The notes under the pieces were generated by a model. It was not told the origin of the DNA. It ran no database searches and saw nothing but the letters and a program-made list of their open reading frames with translations. Position numbers and translations under genes: made by a program. From positions 1 to 64,000 of the forward strand of contig CAVTIA010000007.1 of assembly GCA_963734635.1 (NCBI GenBank): a DNA stretch of 64,000 nucleotides. The letters run 5' to 3'. Source of the stretch: DATCJA01 sp963734635 (GTDB taxonomy: Bacteria; Acidobacteriota; Vicinamibacteria; Vicinamibacterales; UBA2999). Positions 16,353 through 26,386 of this stretch are shown in pieces (the first letter of the stretch is position 1; the number at the start of each line of letters is the position of its first letter).

Positions 16353-17057
16353 CTACGACTTGCCCCTCTCATCGATATGGCCCGTATCGATTGCGACCCC
16401 CGGACCCATCGTGGAGGACACGGTGACGGTCTTCAGATACTTGCCCTTCGCCGCAGGCGGCTTTGCCCGTACGACGCTGTCGACGAGTGCATGCGTGTTG
16501 TCGATCAATTTGTCACTCGAGAACGACGTCTTGCCGACTGGTGCGTGAATGATGCCGGTCTTGTCCACGCGGAACTCGACCTTGCCCGCCTTGATCTCCT
16601 TGATCGCCTGCGCGACGTTCGGAGTGACAGTGCCCGTCTTCGGATTCGGCATCAGCCCTCGCGGCCCGAGCACCTTACCGAGGCGCCCGACCGCGCGCAT
16701 CATGTCCGGCGTCGCCACGACCGCGTCGAAGTCGATCCATCCCCCGAGAATCTTCTCGACGAGCTCCTCGCCGCCGACGTGATCGGCGCCCGCGTCCGAC
16801 GCTTCTTTCTGCTTGTCGGCGCCCGCAATCGCGAGCACGCGCTTGCTCTTGCCGAGCCCGTGGGGAAGAACGACTGTGCCGCGGACCATCTGGTCCGCGT
16901 GTTTGGGATCGACGCCGAGGCGCATCGCGATCTCAACCGTCTCGTCGAACTTGGCGTACTTGACCTTTTGAATCAAGGGAATCGCCTCTTCGATCGAGAA
17001 TGTGCGGCCTTGAACCTGCGCCGCAGCAGCTGTGAACTTCTTACCGTGTCGTGCCAT
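16353..17057 (-). CDS. rplA: 50S ribosomal protein L1
   Basis: A 234-residue L1 protein that binds 23S rRNA at the L1 stalk. It contains FDETVEIAMRLGVDPKHADQ, RGTVVLPHGLGKSKRVLAIA and the signature GPRGLMPNPKTGTVTPNV. The frame is open upstream to 17141, but the ATG at 17057 has GGAGG seven bases before it and begins MARHGKKFTAA, the expected start. The 126-base gap to rplK contains a small hairpin (GGACGCCTTCGGCGTCC at about 17080-17096) and no gene. Confidence 0.95.
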   Translation of the reverse strand: MARHGKKFTAAAAQVQGRTFSIEEAIPLIQKVKYAKFDETVEIAMRLGVDPKHADQMVRGTVVLPHGLGKSKRVLAIAGADKQKEASDAGADHVGGEELVEKILGGWIDFDAVVATPDMMRAVGRLGKVLGPRGLMPNPKTGTVTPNVAQAIKEIKAGKVEFRVDKTGIIHAPVGKTSFSSDKLIDNTHALVDSVVRAKPPAAKGKYLKTVTVSSTMGPGVAIDTGHIDERGKS

Positions 17058-17183
17058 GTGCCTCCTCGTGGTGCCTGCGGACGCCTTCGGCGTCCTCCCA
17101 CTAATGCCCTCAACTCCCGATTCCCAATCTCCAACCTCCAACTTGGGAGTTGGTGATTGGAAGTTGGGCGTTTGTCGTCGACG

Positions 17184-17609
17184 TCAGCCGATGACGTCTA
17201 TGCCCATCGAACGCGCTGTGCCGCGAACGGTCTTGACGGCGGATTCGAGTGAATCGCAGTTCAAATCGGGCATCTTCGTTTTGGCGATGTCCTCGACCTG
17301 CTTCGCCGTGACCGTCCCGACCTTGTTCCGGTTCGGCTCAGCGGATCCCTTCGCGAGGTTCGCCACCTTTTTCAGCAACACCGACGCTGGCGGCGTCTTC
17401 GTGATGAAGCTGTAGGTGCGGTCGGCGTACACCGTGACGAGGACCGGAATGATCAAGCCATCGTCTTTCGCGGTCTTCGCGTTGAAGTTCTTGCAGAAAT
17501 CCATGATGTTCACGCCGTGCGGACCGAGCGCGGTTCCGACCGGCGGCGCGGGCGTCGCCTTGCCCGCGGGAATCTGCAGTTTCACCATCGCCTGAACTTT
17601 TTTCGCCAT
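17184..17609 (-). CDS. rplK: 50S ribosomal protein L11
   Basis: A 141-residue protein with the full L11 pattern: VKLQIPAGKATPAPPVGTAL at the N-terminus, GVNIMDFCKNFNAKT, and SFITKTPPASVLLKKVA. It binds the GTPase-associated centre of 23S rRNA. The gene follows nusG after 13 bases. The C-terminus ends with GTARSMGIDV, as is usual for the family. Confidence 0.96.
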   Translation of the reverse strand: MAKKVQAMVKLQIPAGKATPAPPVGTALGPHGVNIMDFCKNFNAKTAKDDGLIIPVLVTVYADRTYSFITKTPPASVLLKKVANLAKGSAEPNRNKVGTVTAKQVEDIAKTKMPDLNCDSLESAVKTVRGTARSMGIDVIG

Positions 17610-17622
17610 CTGCCTTTAACCG

Positions 17623-18165
17623 TTAAATCTTTTCGACCTGCAGGAAATCGAGCTCCACCGGCGTCGGTCGTCCGAAGATCGTGACCATCACCTTCAACGT
17701 ATTCCTGTCCAGGTTCACTTCATCCACCACACCGTTGAAGCTGGTGAAGGGTCCCTCGTTGATCCGCACGTGGTCGCCCTTTTCGAAGCTGTACTTCGGC
17801 TTGGGCTTCTCGGCCGCCGTTTTCACTTGATCGAGAATCTGCTCGACCTCTTCCTTGCTGAGCGGGGTCGGCTTGCTACCGGCGCCGACGAACCCGGTCA
17901 CCTTCGGGGTGTTCTTCACCACGTGCCACGCGTGGTCCGACATCGTCATCTCAACGAGGATGTACCCGGGAAAGAAGCGCTTCGGGGTTACGACCTTGCG
18001 GCCGCTGCGCATCTCCACGACGTCCTCGGTGGGAATCAGAATCTCGCCGATTTCATTCTGCAGTCCGTAGGCCTGCACGCGCTGAGCAAGCGACTCAGCA
18101 ACCTTCTTCTCGAACCCGGAATACGTGTGGACGATGTACCAGTTTTTGGTGGCGACTTCGGTCAT
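17623..18165 (-). CDS. nusG: Transcription termination/antitermination factor NusG
   Basis: A 180-residue NusG. The NGN domain starts at NWYIVHTYSGFEKKVAESL and includes the RKVVTPKRFFPGYILVEM loop. The KOW domain follows (FEKGDHVRINEGPFTSFNGV) and the protein ends VELDFLQVEKI. The frame is open to 18303, but the ATG at 18165 overlaps the secE stop (TGATG) and gives the canonical N-terminus. It binds RNA polymerase and couples transcription to Rho or to the ribosome. Confidence 0.96.
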   Translation of the reverse strand: MTEVATKNWYIVHTYSGFEKKVAESLAQRVQAYGLQNEIGEILIPTEDVVEMRSGRKVVTPKRFFPGYILVEMTMSDHAWHVVKNTPKVTGFVGAGSKPTPLSKEEVEQILDQVKTAAEKPKPKYSFEKGDHVRINEGPFTSFNGVVDEVNLDRNTLKVMVTIFGRPTPVELDFLQVEKI

Positions 18166-18425
18166 CACGCACCGAACCCCCGGAAGATCCAGTCCACGGC
18201 CCGGTTGAAGAGAAGGTCCAGACCCCACAGATACACACCGAAAAATGTCGACGTCACGATCACGACCAAAGTCGTGGCGTACACTTCTCGACGCGACGGC
18301 CACGTGACGCGGCGCGTCTCGTTACGGACTTCGATGAGGAAGTTGCGGCTGTTTTCCCACCAGCCTTTGATTCCTCCTGCGGCCGTGCGAACTGGCGCCG
18401 GCTTGACCTGTTCCAACGTGCTCAT
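18165..18425 (-). CDS. secE: Preprotein translocase subunit SecE
   Basis: An 86-residue single-spanning membrane protein. An amphipathic cytoplasmic segment with the SecE signature FLIEVRNETRRVTWPSRREV precedes one hydrophobic helix (TTLVVIVTSTFFGVYLWGL) at about residues 51-70. It clamps SecY in the SecYEG channel. It lies in the conserved tRNA-Trp-secE-nusG order and overlaps nusG by one base. Confidence 0.95.
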   Translation of the reverse strand: MSTLEQVKPAPVRTAAGGIKGWWENSRNFLIEVRNETRRVTWPSRREVYATTLVVIVTSTFFGVYLWGLDLLFNRAVDWIFRGFGA

Positions 18426-18482
18426 TGCTGCAATCCAGTAGGCCTCAGGGCTGTCTGAGGCCTTCTCAATTCACCTATTGGC

Positions 18483-18554
18483 AGGTCAGGAGGGACTCGA
18501 ACCCCCAGCCCCCGGTTTTGGAGACCGGTGCTCTACCAATTGAGCTACTGACCT
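18483..18554 (-). tRNA. tRNA-Trp (anticodon CCA)
   Basis: On the minus strand the sequence folds as a cloverleaf with acceptor AGGTCAG/CTGACCT, D-arm AGCTCAATTGGTAGAGC, anticodon loop CTCCAAA and T-loop GGTTCGAGTCC. CCA is not encoded. It stands in the conserved position between rpmG and secE. Confidence 0.95.
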
Positions 18555-18591
18555 ACTCTTTCAACTTCAAAGTGCAAACACCTTGCACTTG

Positions 18592-18741
18592 CTATTTCGT
18601 CTCTTTGTGCGGCGTGTGCTTGCGACAGAAGCGGCAGTACTTGCTGAACTCGAGCCGTTCGGTCGTCTTTTTCTTGTTCTTCGTCGTGCTGTAGTTCCGG
18701 CGCTTGCACTCACCACAGGCCAGCTGAATGATGTCCCTCAT
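18592..18741 (-). CDS. rpmG: 50S ribosomal protein L33
   Basis: A 49-residue protein, too short for many gene finders. It begins MRDIIQLACGECKRRNYSTT and ends RFCRKHTPHKETK. The pairs CGEC and CRFC form the zinc-binding (C+) version of L33. It starts at the ATG at 18741, 25 bases after the tuf stop, and is followed by tRNA-Trp. This tuf-rpmG-trnW-secE order is common in bacteria. Confidence 0.93.
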   Translation of the reverse strand: MRDIIQLACGECKRRNYSTTKNKKKTTERLEFSKYCRFCRKHTPHKETK

Positions 18742-18766
18742 AACTGCATCCTCGTAGGGCTCAGGG

Positions 18767-19966
<1,200 letters not shown>

Positions 19967-20124
19967 ATGCGTCGTCTATCGGATTAGAAGTGAAAGCCTG
20001 CGTTCTGGTCTGCTTTTTCTCTGCTGCGTCCGCCTTCGCGCTTCGGCGAGACAGACTTCACTCAAATCTCCTCGCTCGCCTGCCTGGACGAAGCTCGCCA
20101 GCGAAGCTGGCGACCGGAGTCTGG

Positions 20125-20197
<73 letters not shown>

Positions 20198-20308
20198 CTT
20201 CGCGTCTCGCATCGTGCACGCTACGGCCGACAAGTCGGCCGCAACACCTCTGTTGCGCGCCAACTCAGTGGCTTCCCATCCAAAGCTCGCGCAGCGAGCG
20301 AAGGATGG

Positions 20309-20380
20309 AGCGGGAGACGGGGATCGAACCCGCGACCAACAGCTTGGAAGGCTGTGACTCTACCACTGAGTTACTCCCGC
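20309..20380 (-). tRNA. tRNA-Gly (anticodon TCC)
   Basis: Cloverleaf with acceptor GCGGGAG/CTCCCGC, D-arm AACTCAGTGGTAGAGTC, anticodon loop CTTCCAA and T-loop GGTTCGATCCC. Third tRNA of the cluster in transcription order. Confidence 0.95.
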
Positions 20381-20570
20381 CTTCGCGGCACCACTTCGAC
20401 CTGCGCGCTTCCCTGCTGGGCGCTCCGGCGGGTACACCCGCTGCGCCGCTCTCGTTGTCAACCGCTTGCCGCTCAACCCGCTGCTCGTGCTCTATCAGGA
20501 GGGAGACCCTCCCCACCAACTTTCTCCATCCGGCGCCAACTGTCTCACGCGCCGGCGCGAAGAAAGTTGG

Positions 20571-20654
20571 TGGGGAGGGGAGGGTTCGAACCTCCGTAGC
20601 CACTAGGGCGGCAGATTTACAGTCTGCTGCGATTGACCGCTCCGCCACCTCCCC
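20571..20654 (-). tRNA. tRNA-Tyr (anticodon GTA)
   Basis: An 84-base class II tRNA with acceptor GGGGAGG/CCTCCCC, anticodon loop CTGTAAA, a long variable arm (about GCCCTAGTGGC) and T-loop GGTTCGAACC. Second tRNA of the cluster. Confidence 0.95.
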
Positions 20655-20795
20655 GTAATCTTGTTTACGCCGTACCGGACTGACGAATTGACGAATCACC
20701 TATGCGCAAATTCGTGGGGAGGCAGCTTCGTCGATTTTCGTTGGAATCCGTGTTTTCGGCGCTTCACTGAAAGATGCGGCGAGACGACCCGATGG

Positions 20796-20869
20796 AGCTG
20801 GCGGAGGGATTTGAACCCCCGACCGGCTGATTACAAATCAGCTGCTCTACCGGACTGAGCTACGCCAGC
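20796..20869 (-). tRNA. tRNA-Thr (anticodon TGT)
   Basis: Cloverleaf with acceptor GCTGGCG/CGCCAGC, D-arm AGCTCAGTCCGGTAGAGC, anticodon loop TTTGTAA and T-loop GGTTCAAATCC. First tRNA of the cluster; a promoter-like sequence lies 15 bases upstream. Confidence 0.95.
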
Positions 20870-20883
20870 CAGACAAACGGCAC

Positions 20884-20913
20884 ATCTTAGCACTTCCCGT
20901 GCCAGTCTCGCAA
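20884..20913 (-). promoter_or_regulatory. Sigma-70-type promoter candidate for the tRNA-tuf-rpoBC block
   Basis: On the minus strand TTGCGA (20908-20913) and TAAGAT (20884-20889) are separated by 18 bases. They lie directly upstream of tRNA-Thr(TGT), the first gene of the block, and an expected transcription start about seven bases later would fall just before the tRNA. The match and position are seen; activity is inferred. Confidence 0.55.
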
Positions 20914-20973
20914 TAGCTCAAAACATCCTTGGGTCGGCCGTAACCGTCTTCGCAGGCCGGAGTTGCAGTCGCT

Positions 20974-21744
20974 TCACCGTTCGGACCGAAGTGACGGCAG
21001 CTCAGCGGGGTCGTCGGGGCCGGTCTCGCGGCGGCTGCGGCGCTGCCGAACCGCCTCGTACAAGGTTACACCTGCCGCGACAGACACATTGAGGCTTTCA
21101 ACGTGTCCAAGCATCGGGATCGAAACCAGGTAATCGCAGCGCTCGCGAACCAGCCGCCGCAGACCAGCGCCTTCACCGCCAAAGACGACGGCCGTCGGAC
21201 CGGTGAAATCGATGCGGTCGTATGTCATTTTCGCATCTGCCGCCAGACCCACCGTCCATACCCCTGAGTCCTTCAGCTGCTCCACCGCTCGGGCAACGTT
21301 CACGACCTCGGCAATTCGGACATGAGCTACAGCTCCGGCCGACGCTTTGGCAGCAGCACCACCAAGCGCCGCGGATCGGCGACGCTGCACGACCACGCCG
21401 TCGGCTCCGGCAGCATCTGCCGTCCGCAAGATCGCCCCGAGGTTGTGCGGGTCTTCGACTCCGTCGAGTACAACGAGCAGCGGCGGCCCCTTCGCACCGA
21501 GAACCAGCTGCTCGATATCGTGCCCGGGAACCTCGTCAACGACGGCGATGACGCCCTGATGTACACCGCCGCGTGAATCCCGATCGAGGGTCAATGCTGG
21601 TACGCGCCGGACCCGCACGCCGTGTTCACCAGCGAGATCCATCAGCTGCCGGAAGCGGCCGCCGCTCCGTTCTCCGACGCGCAACTCTCGGACCCGGCCG
21701 GCGCGCAGCGCTTCGAGTACCGGGTTGAACCCGTAGACAATCAT
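20974..21744 (-). CDS. rlmB: 23S rRNA (guanosine-2'-O-)-methyltransferase RlmB
   Basis: A 256-residue SpoU-family methyltransferase that modifies G2251 of 23S rRNA. The N-terminal substrate-binding part starts VYGFNPVLEALRAGRVREL. The trefoil-knot motifs follow: DGVEDPHNLGAILRTADAAG, FGGEGAGLRRLVRERCD and PMLGHVESLNVSVAAGVTLY. I chose the ATG at 21744, 13 bases after the gltX stop, because upstream residues do not fit the family. It is the last gene of an ispDF-gltX-rlmB operon. The C-terminus has a short Arg-rich tail. Confidence 0.9.
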   Translation of the reverse strand: MIVYGFNPVLEALRAGRVRELRVGERSGGRFRQLMDLAGEHGVRVRRVPALTLDRDSRGGVHQGVIAVVDEVPGHDIEQLVLGAKGPPLLVVLDGVEDPHNLGAILRTADAAGADGVVVQRRRSAALGGAAAKASAGAVAHVRIAEVVNVARAVEQLKDSGVWTVGLAADAKMTYDRIDFTGPTAVVFGGEGAGLRRLVRERCDYLVSIPMLGHVESLNVSVAAGVTLYEAVRQRRSRRETGPDDPAELPSLRSER

Positions 21745-21757
21745 TGCGGTAGCGGGT

Positions 21758-23257
21758 TCACGCGGCCAGGCGCTCCAACTCACGCCGGAAAGCGGCGGCC
21801 CGCTCGGCCGCGCCAATGATCGGACGAACGCCTCCGCTTTCGAGCCGAGCACCGCGCTCCATGGCGGGCACTGCGAGATCCAGCTCCAGTCCTTCGGATT
21901 CTCCGGTCAGAGCGAGCCGGATCGGATGCAGCAACGATCTGCCTTTCTGCCCCGTTCGTTCACGTACGCGGCTTACGACTGCCCTGAACGCCTCGCGATC
22001 CATCATCGGCGCACCGCCTTCAAGCTCCTCTGCGAGCGCGCCGATCACGTTCGCCGCAGCCGCGGCCTCGGCCTTCACGCTTTCATTTTCCAAAGCGCGG
22101 CTCGCGGAATAGTCAAACAGAAACCGAAGGCGCTCTGGCAGCTGATCGAGGCGGTCTACCGATGCCGCTACTCCCGGTACAACGAACTGAAGGAAATCGG
22201 TTACGGCCTGATCAGGCGCGAAAACCCAACCTGCCTGCTGCAGATAGGGAACCGCGAGGCGCGCCACGCGCTCGGGCGATGTCAACTTCAGGTAATGACG
22301 ATTGACCCACGCGAGCTTGTCCGTGTCGAACACGCTCGCACTGCGTCCGACATCTCCGAGCCGAAATCGCCGCGCGAGCTCGTCGACGGGCAGGAGCTCC
22401 TGATCGTCGCCGGGCGACCATCCGAGCAGCGCGAGATAGTTTACGAGCGCTTCCGGGAGATAGCCGCGCGCACGAAACTCGGCAACCGACGTCGCGCCGT
22501 GGCGCTTCGACAGCACACCATGATCGGGTCCGAGCACCATCGACACATGAGCAAACACTGGTGCGCGCCAGCCGAACCTCTGGTACAAGAGCAGCTGACG
22601 GAATGTGTTCGAGATGTGATCCTCGCCCCGGACCACGTGGGTAATCTCCATGAGGGCGTCGTCGATGACGACCGCAAAGTTGTACGCCGGTGTGCCGTTC
22701 GATCGCAGCAGCACCGGATCGCCGATCACCTCGGTATTGACGCTGACCTCTCCCCGAACGACATCGTTGAACACGATCGTTTCGTTGTCCGGCACCCGCA
22801 ACCGGATGGTCGCAGGCTCTCCGCGATCGACACGTGCGCGCGCCTCGGCACGTGAAATATGCCGGCACCGGCCGCTGTATTTCGGCGGAAGACCTTGCCG
22901 AAGTGCTGCGTGCCGCTCCTGTTCCAACTCTTCCGGCGTGCAGAAGCAGTAGTACGCCTGTTCGCGCGACAGCAGCTCCACGGCGTGCGCTCGGTACATG
23001 TGCGTCCGCTCCGATTGCCTGTACGGCCCGTGGTCACCGCCTTTATCGATGCCCTCGTCCCAATCGAGCCCCAGCCACTGCAGATCCTCCACGATTGCAC
23101 GTTCCGATTCGGGGGTGGAGCGCTCGGCGTCTGTATCTTCGATGCGCAGGATGAACGTACCACCCGAACCGCGCGCGAGCAGCCAGTTGAACAGCGCGGT
23201 GCGCACATTGCCCACGTGGAGGTGGCCCGTGGGACTGGGAGCGAAACGAACTCTCAT
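21758..23257 (-). CDS. gltX: Glutamate-tRNA ligase
   Basis: A 499-residue class I aminoacyl-tRNA synthetase. The Rossmann entry RFAPSPTGHLHVGNVRTAL holds the HIGH-type motif (HVGN), RIEDTDAERSTPES binds glutamate, and GVLSKRHGATSV is the KMSKS-type loop. The C-terminal anticodon-binding domain is complete. It overlaps ispDF by ATGA (23254-23257), so the two are co-translated. Confidence 0.95.
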   Translation of the reverse strand: MRVRFAPSPTGHLHVGNVRTALFNWLLARGSGGTFILRIEDTDAERSTPESERAIVEDLQWLGLDWDEGIDKGGDHGPYRQSERTHMYRAHAVELLSREQAYYCFCTPEELEQERHAALRQGLPPKYSGRCRHISRAEARARVDRGEPATIRLRVPDNETIVFNDVVRGEVSVNTEVIGDPVLLRSNGTPAYNFAVVIDDALMEITHVVRGEDHISNTFRQLLLYQRFGWRAPVFAHVSMVLGPDHGVLSKRHGATSVAEFRARGYLPEALVNYLALLGWSPGDDQELLPVDELARRFRLGDVGRSASVFDTDKLAWVNRHYLKLTSPERVARLAVPYLQQAGWVFAPDQAVTDFLQFVVPGVAASVDRLDQLPERLRFLFDYSASRALENESVKAEAAAAANVIGALAEELEGGAPMMDREAFRAVVSRVRERTGQKGRSLLHPIRLALTGESEGLELDLAVPAMERGARLESGGVRPIIGAAERAAAFRRELERLAA

Positions 23258-24429
23258 GATCCTATTAAGAGCGCCACCGAATGCACGGCGATAGACTCTC
23301 CGGCGCCGACCGAGCCGACGCCCTCGTTCGTCTTTGCCTTTACGCTCACCTGATCTGGCAGGATCCCGATCGCCCGTGCAAGGTTGCGGCGCATCTCCTC
23401 AGCGTGGGGCGTCACCTTGGGCTGTTCGGCGATGACGACGATGTCGACATTCAGCACGACATATCCGGCTGCGCCAACTATCTCGACTGCCCGCCTGAGC
23501 AACGCGATGCTGTCGGCATCTTTCCACGCAGGGTCCGAATCGGGAAAGTGACGACCGATATCACCCGCACCCGCCGCGCCAAGGATAGCGTCGGTGACAG
23601 CATGACATACCGCGTCGGCGTCCGAATGCCCGGCGAGCCCCTTGTCGAACGGGATCGTGACGCCACCGAGGACGAGTCGTCGCCCCGGCACGAGTCGGTG
23701 CAGGTCGTATCCGTTTCCGATTCGGAGCGCCGAGGCGCCGATCGTTCGGCGTCCTGATACGGCCTCAACAAGACCTTCGGCCGCGGCAAGGTCATCGGCC
23801 GTTGTGATCTTGAGGTTCCGAGGGTCGCCATCAACAAGCTGTACGCGGTGGCCGGCACGCTCAATGAGGGACGCTTCGTCGGTCGCCTCCGCGGCTGCAT
23901 CAGCCGACACCAATGCTTCTCTCAGCACACTCCTGCGAAATGCCTGCGGCGTTTGTGCGAGAAAGATGCCGTGGCGAGGCAGCGTCTCCGCGACGAATCG
24001 TCGCTCGTCCGCTCGCTTGACGGTGTCGGTTGCGGCCACTGCGGCAATGGCCGCCCCGTGCGTCGCAGCGGCATCGATCGTTCGCTCGATGAGCGCGCCG
24101 CTCACGAGCGGCCGCGCCGCGTCATGGATGACGACGATATCGGCGGCAGTCGGCACGCGAGCAAACGCCCGTGCCACGGAATCCTGTCGGCGATTTCCGC
24201 CCTCGATGATCTCGATTGGTTTCGAGCGTTCGCGGAGATATGGGGGCACGTCGGTGGCCAGCTCGGTCGGGAGCGCGACGATCAGGTCCGTGATTCGGTC
24301 GTGGAGTACGAATGCGTCCACACTGCGCTCCAGGATGGAGCGGCCCCCGAGTGTCACGAGCTGCTTCGGCACCCCACCCCCGAAGCGCTCTCCGCGGCCG
24401 CCGGCCGCAATGATCGCGGTTACATGCAC
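23254..24429 (-). CDS. ispDF: Bifunctional IspD/IspF enzyme of the MEP isoprenoid pathway
   Basis: A 391-residue fusion. The IspD half (residues 1 to about 225) has AIIAAGGRGERFGGGVPKQL for CTP binding and DIVVIHDAARPL. The IspF half has GNGYDLHRLVPGRRLVLGG with zinc-binding Asp and His, GLAGHSDADAVCHAVTDAIL, and the C-terminal VKAKTNEGVGSVGAGE. It makes CDP-methylerythritol and then, after IspE acts, the cyclic diphosphate. Fused IspDF is known in several phyla. It is the first gene of its operon. Confidence 0.93.
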   Translation of the reverse strand: MHVTAIIAAGGRGERFGGGVPKQLVTLGGRSILERSVDAFVLHDRITDLIVALPTELATDVPPYLRERSKPIEIIEGGNRRQDSVARAFARVPTAADIVVIHDAARPLVSGALIERTIDAAATHGAAIAAVAATDTVKRADERRFVAETLPRHGIFLAQTPQAFRRSVLREALVSADAAAEATDEASLIERAGHRVQLVDGDPRNLKITTADDLAAAEGLVEAVSGRRTIGASALRIGNGYDLHRLVPGRRLVLGGVTIPFDKGLAGHSDADAVCHAVTDAILGAAGAGDIGRHFPDSDPAWKDADSIALLRRAVEIVGAAGYVVLNVDIVVIAEQPKVTPHAEEMRRNLARAIGILPDQVSVKAKTNEGVGSVGAGESIAVHSVALLIGS

Positions 24430-24471
24430 CCCACGATGCTACCCCGGGGTGCGCTCAGTTGTGGCGACTCA

Positions 24472-24720
24472 CTACACGTCGCCCAGCTCGAGCCCCTCGA
24501 TAGAAGTCAATGTGCTCGCCTTCGACTCGCTTCATGAACCCCTGCGACTCGAAGTCGTCAACGTCGTTCCGCGACCCCTGACCGAGACCGCGCATCGGGA
24601 ACCAGTCGAGAAGCTTGGGGAACGAGGTCTTGCCAAGCGAGGCGCTCAGATCGAGGATTGGGCGCCAGTATGCGGGCGTGCAGGAATACTTCCGACATGG
24701 CCCAGAAGACCTCGAGAGCT
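24472..24720 (-). other. Unidentified short open frame upstream of ispDF
   Basis: In the 24430-24696 gap, one minus-strand frame without a clear start reads PAYWRPILDLSASLGKTSFP and later SQGFMKRVEGEHIDFYRGAR before a TAG at 24472. The composition looks protein-like, and I do not recognise it. It may be the tail of a decayed gene cut by the divergent hydrolase gene, or a chance frame in GC-rich DNA. Confidence 0.2.
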
Positions 24721-25668
24721 CGACGGTTCCCCGACGCGCCAGGTCGGCTGATCGACGTCGGCGGTCACAGGCTGCACCTGAACTGCCACGGTGAAGGCGG
24801 CCCCACGGTCGTGTTCGACGCCGCGCTCGGTGCGTCGTCGCTGAGCTGGAGCCTTGTGGCGCCGGGCGTGGCTGCGATCACCCGCGCGTGCGTTTATGAC
24901 CGAGCAGGCTTCGCGTGGAGCGACGCCGGGCCACTCCCGCGCACAGCAGGCCGCATCGCCGACGAGCTGTACAAGCTGCTGCAGCGTGCGTCAGTGCCGC
25001 CCCCGTGGCTGCTCGTCGGCCACTCGTATGGCGGCTTCGTGATGCGCCTGCTCGCTGTTTGCCATCCGGACAACGTCGCAGGCCTTGTGCTCATCGAACC
25101 CGCACACCCTGAGGACTGGATGCACCCATCGGACGCCCGGCGGAGCCAAATCGCGCGCGGTGCCCGCCTGTGTCGGCACGGTGCACGCGCCGCGCGCCTC
25201 GGAGTAGGCAACGTGATTGCGGCGCTCGCCAGCGTCGGCGCAATCGGAACAGCATGGGGCATGGTCAGGATGGTCAGTCGGGGCGGACTCGGACGTGCCG
25301 ACGAGAACATCATCGCGCCGGTATGGAAACTGCCGCTCGAGACACGACGCCTGCTCCGCCACGTGTGGACGCAACCCAAATTCTTCGAGGCGCTCGGAAG
25401 CCAGATCGAGTCGATCTCCGAGAGTGCGCGACAAGTGTCATCGGAGCAAGAGAAGCAGGATCCCAAACTCCCGCTGGTTGTCGTCACCGGGGCGCTGGCA
25501 GGCAAAGAGCGGATGCGCGCCGACGCGGCGCTGGCGAATCGATTTGCACGGGGGCGCCACGTACTCGTTGAGAATACGGGCCACTGGATCCCGCTCGATG
25601 CACCCGACGCTGTCGTCGACGTGGTGCTCGATGTTGTACGCGAGATCCGCACGCCAAGGTCCGCGTGA
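24697..25668 (+). CDS. Alpha/beta-hydrolase fold protein
   Basis: A 323-residue hydrolase without a clear signal peptide. LNCHGEGGPTVVFDAALGAS is the oxyanion region (a variant of HGxxG). VYDRAGFAWSD follows, then the nucleophile elbow LLVGHSYGGFVMRL with Ser in GHSYG, and VENTGHWIPLDAPDAV with the catalytic His. The substrate is unknown; lipases, peptidases and haloalkane-type hydrolases share this pattern. The ATG at 24697 is preferred over 24658 because the family start is close to RLIDVGGHRLHL. It stands alone and divergent from ispDF. Confidence 0.75.
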   Translation: MAQKTSRARRFPDAPGRLIDVGGHRLHLNCHGEGGPTVVFDAALGASSLSWSLVAPGVAAITRACVYDRAGFAWSDAGPLPRTAGRIADELYKLLQRASVPPPWLLVGHSYGGFVMRLLAVCHPDNVAGLVLIEPAHPEDWMHPSDARRSQIARGARLCRHGARAARLGVGNVIAALASVGAIGTAWGMVRMVSRGGLGRADENIIAPVWKLPLETRRLLRHVWTQPKFFEALGSQIESISESARQVSSEQEKQDPKLPLVVVTGALAGKERMRADAALANRFARGRHVLVENTGHWIPLDAPDAVVDVVLDVVREIRTPRSA

Positions 25669-25711
25669 ATCGGAAGCCTGAAGGCTTCCGGCGCCCGACT
25701 AAGGCGTACCC

Positions 25712-25780
25712 AGGTCCGCCTGAAGGCGGACACTACGACGGAATCGTACGTAGTGTCCGGCGTCAGCCGGACCGTACGGC
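25712..25780. repeat. Family A hairpin repeat, inverted pair
   Basis: GTCCGCCTGAAGGCGGACACTACG is followed by the opposite unit CGTAGTGTCCGGCGTCAGCCGGAC, giving a BIME-like inverted doublet. It lies where the alpha/beta hydrolase and the B3/4 gene converge and overlaps the last codons of the latter, which read GAVRSG. It may act as a bidirectional terminator. Confidence 0.8.
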
Positions 25781-26386
25781 GCCGGTAAACTCGTTCATCC
25801 GCTGCGCCGTTACGTCGATGACGTGCGAGAGACGCCGCTCGTCGAGCTCGAACGGGGCAAACACCACAGCCAGGGCGCTGGTCGTCGCGGTCGTGACCAT
25901 GGTCCTCGCCGAATCTGACGTGGGATTTCCAAACGGCCCAAGACGGTCTGCGAGCGTGATGCGCCCGCCCACGTGCACGTCGTCCTTGCGGATGCCGGGA
26001 TACGATTCGCCGGGAGCTCCAAGGCGCAGCACGACGTCCCCGTCGATGTGCGCCGCGTCGTATAGCCCGTAGGGCAGTTGGAATTCCAGCGAACACCAGT
26101 TGCACACGTCGACCATCGAGTTGATGCGAGGCAGGGGGTCGCCCTTGCGTACGCGTCGAAGCAGCGCCTCGGACGACGGACGTCGCTTGGTCGGGTCGAG
26201 TCCCACATGTTTGTACATCGTGCGCACGGCGACGACTTCATCAGGAGGACGCGCGCGTACCGCGGCCTCGGCGGTCGAGAGCGGCCCGTCGAGACGCGAG
26301 TCCCCTTCTGTCACGACCGCATCGCGCAGCCACAGCACGCCGGGTCTAACGATGGATTCCAGTTCAGGAGCAACTGTGAGCGCCAT
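25763..26386 (-). CDS. B3/B4 tRNA-binding domain protein
   Basis: A 207-residue stand-alone B3/4 domain, as found in the phenylalanyl-tRNA synthetase beta subunit and in free-standing proteins (COG3382). Visible features are RTMYKHVGLDPTKRRPSSEA, LLRRVRKGDPLPRINSMVDV, CNWCSLEFQLPYGLYDAAHI and HVGGRITLADRLGPFGNPTSD. Some relatives are thought to edit or bind tRNA, but the role of this one is unknown. It overlaps the plsC-like gene by 23 bases and ends in the hairpin repeat. It is the last gene of the dnaB-alr-radA run. Confidence 0.8.
   Translation of the reverse strand: MALTVAPELESIVRPGVLWLRDAVVTEGDSRLDGPLSTAEAAVRARPPDEVVAVRTMYKHVGLDPTKRRPSSEALLRRVRKGDPLPRINSMVDVCNWCSLEFQLPYGLYDAAHIDGDVVLRLGAPGESYPGIRKDDVHVGGRITLADRLGPFGNPTSDSARTMVTTATTSALAVVFAPFELDERRLSHVIDVTAQRMNEFTGAVRSG

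Noticed and set aside
16350..16353. Long rplJ leader with L10 autoregulatory RNA
   Set aside because: rplA and rplJ are two bases apart, so there is no separate leader. A site inside rplA could not be judged by eye.
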